Shown here one piece after another: positions 27,582-35,724 of a DNA stretch of 64,000 nucleotides. The DNA is from Virgibacillus sp. MSP4-1 (lineage in GTDB: Bacteria; Bacillota; Bacilli; Bacillales; Alkalibacillaceae), in contig NZ_CP048021.1 of assembly GCF_010092505.1 (NCBI RefSeq), forward strand, positions 2,604,001 to 2,668,000. The letters are read 5' to 3'. The notes beneath the pieces are model-generated. The model worked only from the letters and a program-made list of their open reading frames with translations, was not told the DNA's origin and ran no database searches. Position 1 is the first letter of the stretch, and each line of letters starts with the position of its first letter. The position numbers were made by a program, and so were the translations under genes.

Positions 27582-28079
27582 TTAATTATTTGCATATAGG
27601 ACATTTAACTCAACCAATTTATATGTTCCCTTAACTGCTTCAAAACTTGCGCTGTAACCGTATACCTGACCATGGGGGAAATATATATCTTGAGTTCTTT
27701 TAAAAGTTCCACCATCTTGTTTGAAATTTAACAAACCTTCCCATTCTTCCTCTGTACCATTAACTTCTTTATAACTTTCAATTGCAGTTTTATACCATTT
27801 ATTTTTCAACACCAAAAAATTATCTTCTGAAACAAAATGCCCATCCGATAGTATTGCTTTCACATTACTATAAGGTTTGTCTTGTTTTATTGCATTCCAA
27901 AGATACTTTTCTGCATCTTCTACATTATTAAATTCAATAGTATGATTTTGATTACTTATTTCCTCTACTTTAGTATTATTTTTTTCTTTAATAGCAGATT
28001 TACTTGAAGATTCTGCGCTATTAGTGCATCCAACCAAAATAGTAGAGTATACGAAAAGAAAGACTATAATCTTTTTCAT
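27582..28079 (-). CDS. Putative lipoprotein
   Basis: 165 residues with a lipoprotein signal, MKKIIVFLFVYSTILVGC, the Cys at residue 18 being the lipid site. A Ser/Lys-rich linker follows (residues 20-50), and then a compact domain of about 110 residues with no recognised motif. Its ATG overlaps the stop of the preceding membrane protein gene (ATGA), so the two are co-translated. Confidence 0.75.
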   Translation of the reverse strand: MKKIIVFLFVYSTILVGCTNSAESSSKSAIKEKNNTKVEEISNQNHTIEFNNVEDAEKYLWNAIKQDKPYSNVKAILSDGHFVSEDNFLVLKNKWYKTAIESYKEVNGTEEEWEGLLNFKQDGGTFKRTQDIYFPHGQVYGYSASFEAVKGTYKLVELNVLYANN

Positions 28080-28375
28080 CTTTTTTCATCCCTTAACTTT
28101 TTCTCGATTTTTTCAACTTTTGAATCAATCCTTAAAACTCTATTAGCCATATTCTCTAGTATTTTGATAACTTCACTAAAACCTATAAACAATACTCCGG
28201 ATACTGTACCAGCAATACTCCACATAAAGAATATTGACCAGGAAAATTCATTATAACTGCTAAAATATTCATCTACTTCAACATTTCCAAATGCAATCCC
28301 CAGAATAATACCTGCAACAATCTCTAGAATTCCAATAACATACAATGCTTTTGCAATAATATTATTTGTGTTCAC
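28076..28375 (-). CDS. Small two-helix membrane protein, coupled to the lipoprotein
   Basis: 99 residues starting at GTG, nine bases after GGGGG. Two hydrophobic segments (about 8-30 and 45-70) precede a charged helical tail (NRVLRIDSKVEKIEKKLRDE), probably a short coiled coil in the cytoplasm. Its stop overlaps the lipoprotein start. A promoter repeat lies about 130 bp upstream. Family not recognised. Confidence 0.65.
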   Translation of the reverse strand: MNTNNIIAKALYVIGILEIVAGIILGIAFGNVEVDEYFSSYNEFSWSIFFMWSIAGTVSGVLFIGFSEVIKILENMANRVLRIDSKVEKIEKKLRDEKR

Positions 28376-28506
28376 TTCTACATTCCCCCTATAATTTATC
28401 TATCTTAATTTCTTTCACCATTATCTATTTAATAGTTTCTGGAAATTAATATTTTTTTGGAACTTTTACCCCCCACAATTATGCTAAAACGCTAACATTT
28501 AAGGCT

Positions 28507-28555
28507 TAGTATAATTGTATCAAAAATACTAATAGTTTTACATAATCATCCAGTT
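28507..28555 (-). promoter_or_regulatory. Shared promoter repeat, copy 2
   Basis: The same block as 26411-26460, with the identical TGATACAAT extended -10, upstream of the membrane protein/lipoprotein pair. Confidence 0.55.
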
Positions 28556-28603
28556 AATTATAACGATCATTACCTTAGCAGATTTATACCTATCACCAAC
28601 ATA

Positions 28604-29386
28604 CTACTTATGATAAACTGCCCCAACTCCACGCTTATATTCAACGCCCTGATCAAACTCATAAGACTTTAACCCTTTAAACGTCCCCTCATACCAAAGG
28701 CTCCCATCCCCATAATAAAGCTTTCCTGCTGCATAACGTCTCGCCCCATAAAAGAAATAAGCACTCTTCCTGATCATCCCCTGAAATTTTAAATTCCCAT
28801 TTTTATAATACTCTTTCCCCCACCCAGCATACTGCATGTCTTCAAGCTGCCCTTCATATCGAAGCCGGCCTGAGGGATAATAGATTTTGCCATACCCATG
28901 TAGCTTGTTATCCTTAAACCATCCTTCATACCATAATGTGCCGTCCTGCCAATAGCCTCTGCCAAATCCATTCTTATAACCGTCCTTCCACGCGCCATCA
29001 TATTTCAATATTCCATTTTCATAGTATTCCTGATGTATGCCTTCCTTTCTCGCTTCGTACTCCTCCTTCTTTACACCATTAAGGAACTTCCCCTCATAGA
29101 CAACCGCACCATCCTCTGCATACAATTTTCCGTAGCCATTATATTTCCCATTCTTCCACTTTCCTTCATAGATTTTATGACCAAACCTTCCATATACGAT
29201 GCCGTGACCATGAAAAGCTCCCTTGTAAAACTCCCCTTCATATCTAACGGGGGGATCTTCAGGATCGTCGACATTGACATTTGCATCATAAAGCTTTCCA
29301 TACCCATGCTCTTGTCCGTCTATCGCTTCACCTTCATATAATTTTATATCGGTTAAAGGTTCATACCAGACCACATTCTCCTTCAC
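28604..29386 (-). CDS. MORN-repeat protein
   Basis: 260 residues starting at GTG 29386, six bases after AGGAGGG and one base after the preceding stop. Nearly the whole protein is made of MORN repeats of about 22 residues (for example YEGEWKNGKYNGYGKLY and YEGWFKDNKLHGYGKIYYPS), about nine in all. Such repeats form elongated beta sheets that bind lipids or proteins; in bacteria most are uncharacterised. It is translationally linked to the zinc-cluster gene upstream, so the two likely work together. Confidence 0.85.
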   Translation of the reverse strand: MKENVVWYEPLTDIKLYEGEAIDGQEHGYGKLYDANVNVDDPEDPPVRYEGEFYKGAFHGHGIVYGRFGHKIYEGKWKNGKYNGYGKLYAEDGAVVYEGKFLNGVKKEEYEARKEGIHQEYYENGILKYDGAWKDGYKNGFGRGYWQDGTLWYEGWFKDNKLHGYGKIYYPSGRLRYEGQLEDMQYAGWGKEYYKNGNLKFQGMIRKSAYFFYGARRYAAGKLYYGDGSLWYEGTFKGLKSYEFDQGVEYKRGVGAVYHK

Positions 29387-29387
29387 T

Positions 29388-30392
29388 TCAATCCCTCCTG
29401 AAATCATATTCAAAATCCAATTCTTCGTAGCACTCGTCACAATAAAAAAAGCCGTCCGGTACACGGCGACTCCACTTATTATCGACTATTTGTTTACATG
29501 CTGGACAAGCCACTTCATTGATCCAGGAAACCTCATTTTGTAAAGCTTCCTCTTTCATCAATGTGTCATCCCAATCCATTCGCTGCATAGCATTAGCGGT
29601 AACCCATTTCTTATTATTTTCCTTATTCCGGTATTTACGATGCGTCCGAATAAATTCCCTGAGCACCTCTGGCCTTTTTCTCTTCCGCATAATCGCATCA
29701 CTGATTTCTATAGCAAAGCGTTCATTCGTCTGCGGAAGCGCCTTTTCACATTGCTCCAGCAGCTGATCAAGCTTTTCCGCATCCTCCTTCAACAGCATGA
29801 GCATCCGATACATTTCCCGAGCAAGAGGACCATCATCCCCTCCGTTAAACAAAACCGTCGAGTACTCATCATCATTCAATACATCATATAGATCCCGCAA
29901 AATCATCGTTAATTCAAGGTGAGTTTCAAAGCTTGTCTTCATGGATCGATTCAGATAGGCCTGATATCGATCTTTCAACTTTTCAAAATCCCAGAATAAA
30001 AACATATAATCGTCCGCATAAGCATCGTAATGAGGAACAGCCTCCAGCTCATCAAAGCAGTCACTATCACAATACTGGTGATGGTCAATATCAATCAGAT
30101 AGACCTCATCCACCGGTGAAAAACAATAGGTGCAATACCCCCACTCATGCGTCGCCTTCCATACCTTATTTTCATATACAAGCCACCCCTCCCTTGCCAC
30201 ACTTCTCAACAACCGCCCAATATAATCTTTCAGCTTTTGTTTACCAATAGCCTTTTTGATGGACCTGTACAATTTACCATCATTTTCTTCTAATGCGTGC
30301 AGAATCTCTGCACTTTTTCCTTCCCGCTTGTTTTTGAAATAGTTCCGGGTAAACTCCTTAAACGCTATAAATTCTTGTTTTGGAATAAGCAT
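29388..30392 (-). CDS. Uncharacterised protein with two zinc clusters
   Basis: 334 residues from ATG 30392 (GGGGAG six bases upstream). Cysteine pairs CTYC and CDSDC lie near residues 85-105, and CPAC with CDEC near residues 300-325; each could bind zinc. The middle is helical and charged. The N-terminal part (EFIAFKEFTRNYFKNKREGK) is a conserved-looking basic helix. A deleted copy lies at 25621-25765, and the MORN gene follows within one base. I cannot name the family; an HNH-like or nucleic-acid-binding role would be a guess. Confidence 0.7.
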   Translation of the reverse strand: MLIPKQEFIAFKEFTRNYFKNKREGKSAEILHALEENDGKLYRSIKKAIGKQKLKDYIGRLLRSVAREGWLVYENKVWKATHEWGYCTYCFSPVDEVYLIDIDHHQYCDSDCFDELEAVPHYDAYADDYMFLFWDFEKLKDRYQAYLNRSMKTSFETHLELTMILRDLYDVLNDDEYSTVLFNGGDDGPLAREMYRMLMLLKEDAEKLDQLLEQCEKALPQTNERFAIEISDAIMRKRKRPEVLREFIRTHRKYRNKENNKKWVTANAMQRMDWDDTLMKEEALQNEVSWINEVACPACKQIVDNKWSRRVPDGFFYCDECYEELDFEYDFRRD

Positions 30393-30493
30393 TTTATCTC
30401 CCCATTCATTCTCAACATACAAACGGCATTTTTATTTTTCTACGGAGGTTATTGACAGAGTATCTATAGCCTTGAGATAACTTAATTCGGGCA

Positions 30494-30522
30494 TAAAAAA
30501 AGACCACAACTTTTGTGTAGTC
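30494..30522 (-). terminator. Terminator of the PIN/HTH operon
   Basis: Minus strand GACTACACAA-AAG-TTGTGGTC, with one mismatch, followed by seven Ts, 45 bp after the PIN gene stop. Confidence 0.75.
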
Positions 30523-30565
30523 AGATAAACTAATGAATGAAATTTCCGGTAACCTTGAACAATCA

Positions 30566-31144
30566 TTAATTGTCCGTTAAATCTTTGTATAAAGAACTTG
30601 GATGAATCCGGCGAATCCTGCCTATTTCAGATGGAAATCGGCGATGATTAGTTGTTAATATGTAATTACACTCTTCCTGGATTGCTGTAATCCAAACATG
30701 AAAGTCATCTTGATCAAACCGTCGAAGTGGCTCGTCCATTTCCTGAGATGTAGCAATTTCTTTCGCTCTTTCATGACTATAGCCACTTAATTCAACCAAT
30801 ACATCACCAATCGGTCTATGCTCTCTTATAATGATTTCTACATTATATCTTCCTACTAAACTATTAACAGGTAATTCCATATAATAATCAAAGATAGGAG
30901 TTAAAAAGTAGTCGATAAATCCTTCAATTTGCTGCTGAGTGTATACAACTCCACCTAACCCCTCAGATGCATTACGAATAAATTCAAATAAACAAACACG
31001 GGAAATGACAGGACGATATAATAGAGGATTCCTTGCAATTTTTAAGAGTTTGCGATTAACTCCATTGGTTCTTAACGCTCCACATAAAACAGTTGTATCA
31101 ATAAAGATTTTGGGAGGATAGGGGGCATCATAGATCAAATTCAT
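30566..31144 (-). CDS. PIN-domain protein, probable toxin nuclease
   Basis: 192 residues with the PIN fold: IFIDTTVLCGALRTNG holds the first acidic residue near 14, a central Glu-containing helix (VLVELSGYSHERAKEI) follows, and the end carries FDQDDFHVWITA and ILTTNHRRFPSEI with the closing acidic site. PIN proteins of this size are usually RNases of toxin-antitoxin pairs. It overlaps the upstream HTH gene by 17 bp, the typical antitoxin-first order. GGGGG precedes the ATG. Confidence 0.8.
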   Translation of the reverse strand: MNLIYDAPYPPKIFIDTTVLCGALRTNGVNRKLLKIARNPLLYRPVISRVCLFEFIRNASEGLGGVVYTQQQIEGFIDYFLTPIFDYYMELPVNSLVGRYNVEIIIREHRPIGDVLVELSGYSHERAKEIATSQEMDEPLRRFDQDDFHVWITAIQEECNYILTTNHRRFPSEIGRIRRIHPSSLYKDLTDN

Positions 31145-31805
31145 CTACATCCCCCGCTTCCTCGTTAACAACATCAATTTGCCGAAGTATTTCATCTGCC
31201 TTTTTATCTTGTTCCTCCGTTGTAATGAAGTCCTCTTTTGGAATTTTCCAATGTCCTCCATCGGTCTGATAAGCACCAGGAAACTTCCCACGATCACACA
31301 TGCGACGAACCGTTTGATCACTTATCCCTAATTTTTTTGATACTTCTTTTGGCGTGTAATAGGAGGACTCTTCTCCTTCTTTTGAAATAGTTAGAGCCGG
31401 AATTCCAGCATCCTTTTTAGCGATTTGATCTGCCATAGGCGCCGGTTGATGTTTCTCTTTCAACAGGGATGCAATTAGCCGTCTCCGAATAATCGTTGAA
31501 TTAAATTCGGTAAGACCACTTAATGTATCAATATATTCCACTAATAACTCATAGGCCTTATCCTCTTGTTTTTGAGTTAAATGACTCATAACTTGTTTTT
31601 CAATCTGCTTGAACTTTTGGACATGTTCACAATCTGGAACTTTTAAGGGAATCCTGGAGATAAAGGGAGTAAACATATCAAAGGAACGAAATGATCGTTC
31701 AATGGCAGCCTTAAAGACAACTTTGGCTTGTTCCTTATCAATGTTTGCAAGTGTAAGAATGCTATCCCACAACTTTTCCTGCTCTTTTTCTCTGACATCC
31801 ATCAT
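31128..31805 (-). CDS. Helix-turn-helix protein, probable antitoxin/repressor
   Basis: 225 residues. Residues 1-120 are helical with no recognised motif; residues 145-195 are an excisionase/MerR-like DNA-binding domain (YYTPKEVSKKLGISDQTVRR, then DGGHWKIPKEDF). The tail is acidic (EEAGDVDEFDL), as is common for toxin-binding segments. ATG 31805 follows GGAGG by nine bases. Overlap with the PIN gene and repeats over the promoter suggest an autoregulated antitoxin. Confidence 0.8.
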   Translation of the reverse strand: MMDVREKEQEKLWDSILTLANIDKEQAKVVFKAAIERSFRSFDMFTPFISRIPLKVPDCEHVQKFKQIEKQVMSHLTQKQEDKAYELLVEYIDTLSGLTEFNSTIIRRRLIASLLKEKHQPAPMADQIAKKDAGIPALTISKEGEESSYYTPKEVSKKLGISDQTVRRMCDRGKFPGAYQTDGGHWKIPKEDFITTEEQDKKADEILRQIDVVNEEAGDVDEFDL

Positions 31806-31826
31806 AACCGTTCACCTCCTATTCCC

Positions 31827-31878
31827 ATTATACCTTGTTATATGCAACATATTCAACAAACGTGACAAACTCAACAAA
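31827..31878 (-). promoter_or_regulatory. Promoter and operator repeats of the PIN/HTH operon
   Basis: Minus strand TTGAAT (31851-31856), 18-bp spacer, TATAAT (31827-31832). TTTGTTGA occurs twice 18 bp apart (31853-31860 and 31871-31878), and TTGTTGAATATG / CATATAACAA form an imperfect inverted repeat over the promoter. Confidence 0.6.
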
Positions 31879-31966
31879 CTGGCATCTAACATAGGCTAAA
31901 TGAATGATCTGTAATAACAGTGAAGTTTACGGCTATGTCCGTGATAAATAGTGGAATAGTTCAACT

Positions 31967-32001
31967 AAAGGGACATTTAGGGACAATTAAATGTCCCTTT
32001 T
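31967..32001. terminator. Strong bidirectional hairpin
   Basis: AAAGGGACATTTA (31967-31979) and TAAATGTCCCTTT (31988-32000) form a perfect 13-bp stem. It lies between the PIN/HTH promoter region and the small membrane protein gene, whose minus-strand transcript it would terminate. Confidence 0.65.
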
Positions 32002-32072
32002 GATAGGCTAATCAATTTCTGTATTAGATTGAATTTACTGTACCAGGTACCATAAGAGTAACAGCTTTTAGA

Positions 32073-32243
32073 CTATTTATTAAAAAATAGTTCTCTTATG
32101 AATAAAAAGACAATGAAAATTGAGTTAATGTAAGTTAAGACAACGTGAAAAGCAAATCCGCTGCTCCTCATATCCATTAATCCAAATAAGCCGCCAAAAA
32201 ATAGGCTTCCTATAACTAACCAAATGACAGTGTTCTTATTCAT
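32073..32243 (-). CDS. Small membrane protein, 56 residues
   Basis: A short frame with GGGGGA seven bases before its ATG. It encodes two hydrophobic segments (NTVIWLVIGSLFFGGLFGLM and FHVVLTYINSIFIVFLFI) joined by a short DMRSSG loop, and ends in RELFFNK. The composition and ribosome binding site make it convincing despite its size. Function unknown. Confidence 0.65.
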   Translation of the reverse strand: MNKNTVIWLVIGSLFFGGLFGLMDMRSSGFAFHVVLTYINSIFIVFLFIRELFFNK

Positions 32244-32278
32244 ATCAATATCCCCCTACATCATAAATTCAAAAAATA

Positions 32279-32329
32279 ATACCTGATGCACCAAATGTAC
32301 AGTTGTCCATCTGAAGTGCCAGATACCAA
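32279..32329. repeat. GGTACC-type palindrome, copy 6 (degenerate)
   Basis: AATACCTGATGCACC and AAGTGCCAGATACC enclose GTACAGTTGTCCATC. Arms are weaker than in other copies. A half copy (TACCAGGTACC) is at 32041. Confidence 0.55.
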
Positions 32330-32633
32330 ATTATAAAACCACTTTAACTCTTTCCAGTGATAATACATCAAAGCTTCCTATAGTAATTAAGAATTTTCTC
32401 AACAATCAACTCTCTCCCCTTAACTAAGAAGGACTGATAATCATCTGACTCAAGGACTTTTAATTAAGTTACAAAAATAATCTACTGTTTTCCTTATTAG
32501 AGGTCCATTATAAATATCATTTACATCATGCAGGTTATTGTTTCAAAAAAGGAACAACAGGAATATCATAAACGGTGCAAACTAGATTTCATTTGAATTG
32601 GCAGTACCTCAATAATTGAGTTAGCTGCCTTTT

Positions 32634-33251
32634 TCACCTTCTTTTCTTTCGTTTTCCACCTGACCTGGATATGCCTGAAAACGCTCCGCCAAACACTTCA
32701 TTTCGAGATCTGTTACCGTCACTATTGGGGGAGTTATGGTAGGGAAACATATCCGCATAGTGGAAATCTCTCCGGCGCAAATCCTCAGAGGTATAAGGTC
32801 CTTTTTCCTGTTTTTGGTGATTAGTGTGTTTTTCCTTTATTTTCATCTGATTTATACGTGGTAGCAGGACATTTTTATAAAACGTCTGCTTAAAAATGCT
32901 CTTCACTTTTATTGATAAATTATCAGTAGCAATTGGGTTGTAAGCAATACGATGTCTGCCTATTCTTTTGGTTAAAAGTGTGTCTGCACTTTCTCTTTCT
33001 ATAAATATATGAATTGTATCATCTGTGAAGCCAATGGAAACAGACTCCTCATTCATATCTTGCTTATTTTTAATAATAGACTTATCTAATGCAACTTTAA
33101 TAACTGCTTTTTGATATTTATATTTTTTCTTTACCTTCAAAGAATAATGATTGCGTTTCTCTTTAAAAGCAGATAATGGCACATCAGTAATATGTACTTG
33201 ATGTCTTATATCGTCTGAACGATTTACTTTTAACTTGGAGTTTGCTTCCAT
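32634..33251 (-). CDS. Basic protein of unknown function
   Basis: 205 residues starting at ATG 33251 behind GGGGGA. It is rich in Lys and Arg, with no signal peptide or membrane segment. Residues 60-130 have a mixed alpha/beta look (ESVSIGFTDDTIHIFIERES). The C-terminal end is Gly/Ser/Arg-rich (GGAFSGISRSGGKRKKRR), possibly nucleic-acid binding. No family recognised; it stands alone. Confidence 0.6.
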   Translation of the reverse strand: MEANSKLKVNRSDDIRHQVHITDVPLSAFKEKRNHYSLKVKKKYKYQKAVIKVALDKSIIKNKQDMNEESVSIGFTDDTIHIFIERESADTLLTKRIGRHRIAYNPIATDNLSIKVKSIFKQTFYKNVLLPRINQMKIKEKHTNHQKQEKGPYTSEDLRRRDFHYADMFPYHNSPNSDGNRSRNEVFGGAFSGISRSGGKRKKRR

Positions 33252-33358
33252 CTTGCGTTCCCCCAACTTAATTATTTATTTGAGAAATCGGTGCCCAGTC
33301 CCTTAATCAATACCTCATTTGATTCAAACAAAACCCCTTTAAGACCCACTTAAAACCG

Positions 33359-33562
33359 CTATTCCTCCCTCCGTACATAAACATCCTTATATAATCCGTA
33401 TATGCTCTCGGCCGCAAATACAAGCCCTAATATTAAGTAAAGCACTGCTCGATTCATTTCATTCCAGCTTGCCACAGAAACTGCAATTAAAACGATGCCA
33501 AAGATAAATAGAAATGCATGAAATCCTATTTTGAACCTTCTATATCCTTTATTTTCTTCCAC
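33359..33562 (-). CDS. Small membrane protein, 67 residues
   Basis: Starts at GTG 33562, eight bases after AAAGGGGTG. Two membrane segments (about 11-30 and 38-56) are separated by a short SWNEMNR loop, with a charged tail (YKDVYVRREE). Resembles many uncharacterised Bacillus two-helix proteins. Confidence 0.65.
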   Translation of the reverse strand: MEENKGYRRFKIGFHAFLFIFGIVLIAVSVASWNEMNRAVLYLILGLVFAAESIYGLYKDVYVRREE

Positions 33563-33662
33563 TGTTCCAGCACCCCTTTAAATTTTTAAATGTATTGTAA
33601 TGAATCCATCTATATTAACCCTATACTCCTAAGAGTAAGCAGCTGCACTGAAAAAATCTGGT

Positions 33663-34073
33663 TTAATACATCCTGTACATGCCATGTGATCCAGGATAGG
33701 TATACTTAAATTCGAATTGCTCATAGAGTTTGTTTGCCGGGTCATCAGCAATCAGGCTTACATAAGAACCTGCATAGGTATTTTCGTCGAGATGGTTCAT
33801 GATTTCCTTCATAACCCTTTTTCCAAGTCCTTGTCCCTGATAACTTGGTTTGACCACGATATCCACGATCTGAAAAAAAGCCCCGCCATCACCAATGACA
33901 CGTCCCATGCCAATTAAGGTTTGTTTGTCATAAATACACACCGCAAACCATGAATTTTTCAGACCAACCTCTGCAGCTTCCATGGATTTCCCACTAATCC
34001 CGCCCTCTAACCGCAAATTTATATATTCAGTGGGGGGCGGGGGTTCATAACTGATGGTAAAATGGTCGTTCAC
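33663..34073 (-). CDS. GNAT family N-acetyltransferase
   Basis: 136 residues from GTG 34073 (GGAGAGG upstream); an earlier in-frame start at 34130 lacks a site. The acetyl-CoA motif V-x-P-x-x-Q-G-x-G-x-G is visible as VVKPSYQGQGLGKRVMKEI near residue 75, preceded by the RVIGDGGAFFQIVDI strands. It resembles small soluble acetyltransferases acting on amines or amino acids; the substrate is unknown. Confidence 0.85.
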   Translation of the reverse strand: MNDHFTISYEPPPPTEYINLRLEGGISGKSMEAAEVGLKNSWFAVCIYDKQTLIGMGRVIGDGGAFFQIVDIVVKPSYQGQGLGKRVMKEIMNHLDENTYAGSYVSLIADDPANKLYEQFEFKYTYPGSHGMYRMY

Positions 34074-34295
34074 TTTATCCTCTCCTTTTTCTGAATGAAT
34101 GGAAGTCAGTATCAATTCCTGTAAGTCCAAAGAGATTGTTTATATAGGCTTGTCCAGTTTCGCTTCAGAACTATGAGCTTTGTTTTTTATCATTTACCAA
34201 TATTGTAACACTCCCACAGGAATAACGGTCCGTATATTCTGAATCAAACTTCCTCTACAAAGGGATCTGGGTACTTCTGCCTGGATTCGTCTGCA
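34074..34295. other. Non-coding gap before repeat array II
   Basis: Contains the leader of the GNAT gene and no further gene. The repeat array begins at 34296. Confidence 0.5.
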
Positions 34296-34600
34296 GGCCT
34301 TTTTGAGTATGATGAAGGCGGTGAAGGCCAAAAGCGGGATGGTGGAAATGTAAAATGGCCTTCATAGTGTGGCGATCCCGGTTTTTTATGGACTCTAGAG
34401 ATTTAACGGATGATAAGGATTGATAGAGGGATATGAAGGACAGTCCATATAATATGTTTCCTATGTTTGGCCTTCATAGTTGCTATGACGGACACTTCCA
34501 TGAATATCTTCCTGTGCTATGGCCTTCATAAGTGATATGAAGGCCATTTTAGTTATTTTTTATATTACATTTTGGCCTTCATCATGTTCCATGTTTTTCC
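34296..34600. repeat. 52-bp-period palindromic repeats, locus II
   Basis: Units with GGCCTTCAT-like left arms at 34296, 34357, 34417 (degenerate), 34469, 34521 and 34574. The last four are 52, 52 and 53 bp apart. Complete units read GGCCTTCAT-N7-ATGAMGGMCA. The sequences between units differ from each other. The array ends about 150 bp before the NERD gene. Confidence 0.85.
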
Positions 34601-34745
34601 TTTTACTTATAAATATATATCATCTAATCCTTAACCATCATGGAGGTAACAGGTATTTCAAAATAATTAAGAATATTCGATGCAACTCTATGATTTTTTG
34701 TATATAATAAATATCATATACTGGAAAATAGAAAGGATGTTGTCT

Positions 34746-35666
34746 ATGGCTTACAAAGAACGGACAAAACCGCATGAATTAAGAGTATTGGAGATTTTGA
34801 ACAGCCGCAGTCACTTGTCCCCGGATCATCAGCAGTATTTATACAACTTGAAAAAAGGCTATGAGGGGGAATTAGCTTTTGATCAACGAACAGAGGAGCT
34901 GCAGTGTGATTGCCTTATATTAAATGATCTACTCCTAAAAGAAGGGCAGACTACCTTCCAGATTGATTCTCTCATTATTATGTCAGGTAAACTTTATATC
35001 TTTGATGTTAAAAATCATGAAGGAAACCATTATTTTGAATCGGATAAGTTCTTCAAAATGCCCAATTATGAAATCTCAAATCCACTTCATCAGCTCAACA
35101 GATGTGAGTCCCTCTTACGTAAATTGCTCCAAAAGTCAGGCTATAGCCTCTCCATTGAATCGTTCGTTGTTTTTATAAATTCAACTTTCACCTTATATAA
35201 CGCCCCTCGAAACCCCTCGATAATTCTCCCAACTCAAATCCATCAATTTCTGGCTCAATTAGACTCCACCCCGTCAAAGATTACCCAAAAACACAGGAAA
35301 TTGGCCGATACCCTGATTTCTCTTCATATAGATAAATATCCCTACTCACAACCCATGGATTATAACTATGCAAATTTAGCAAAAGGAATCTCCTGTCCTA
35401 AATGTTATTCACTTTCTACGATTCTTGAAGGGAGATATTGCGGTTGTAAAAATTGCGGGCATAAGGAAGTTTTTGCAACTGCTATCATGCGATCAGTAGA
35501 GGAATTTCAGACTCTATTTCCGGATGAAAAAATAACGACCAATAAAATTTATGATTGGTGCAAAATAGTCCCTGTCAAAAAGAGAATCCGGCGAGTATTG
35601 AGTAAAAATCTGAGAGTAAAAGGAGTTCGCCAGTGGACCTATTATGAAAAAATGCCGGATTCGTAA
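34746..35666 (+). CDS. NERD-domain protein with C-terminal zinc ribbon
   Basis: 306 residues from ATG 34746 (GGATG seven bases upstream). Residues 40-160 form the nuclease-related domain (GYEGELAFDQRTEEL, then FQIDSLIIMSGKLYIFDVKN with the PD-x-Dxx-type core). Residues 215-265 form a zinc ribbon (CPKCYS and CGCKNCGH) and the tail is basic (KKRIRRVLSKNLRVKGVRQW). NERD proteins of this form are frequent in Bacillus, and nuclease action is inferred from the fold. The gene lies between two repeat arrays of the same family. Confidence 0.85.
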   Translation: MAYKERTKPHELRVLEILNSRSHLSPDHQQYLYNLKKGYEGELAFDQRTEELQCDCLILNDLLLKEGQTTFQIDSLIIMSGKLYIFDVKNHEGNHYFESDKFFKMPNYEISNPLHQLNRCESLLRKLLQKSGYSLSIESFVVFINSTFTLYNAPRNPSIILPTQIHQFLAQLDSTPSKITQKHRKLADTLISLHIDKYPYSQPMDYNYANLAKGISCPKCYSLSTILEGRYCGCKNCGHKEVFATAIMRSVEEFQTLFPDEKITTNKIYDWCKIVPVKKRIRRVLSKNLRVKGVRQWTYYEKMPDS

Positions 35667-35724
35667 TGTTTAAGGATTTGATGTATTAATATACTTGAGC
35701 AGGATAAATATAATATCAATTATG

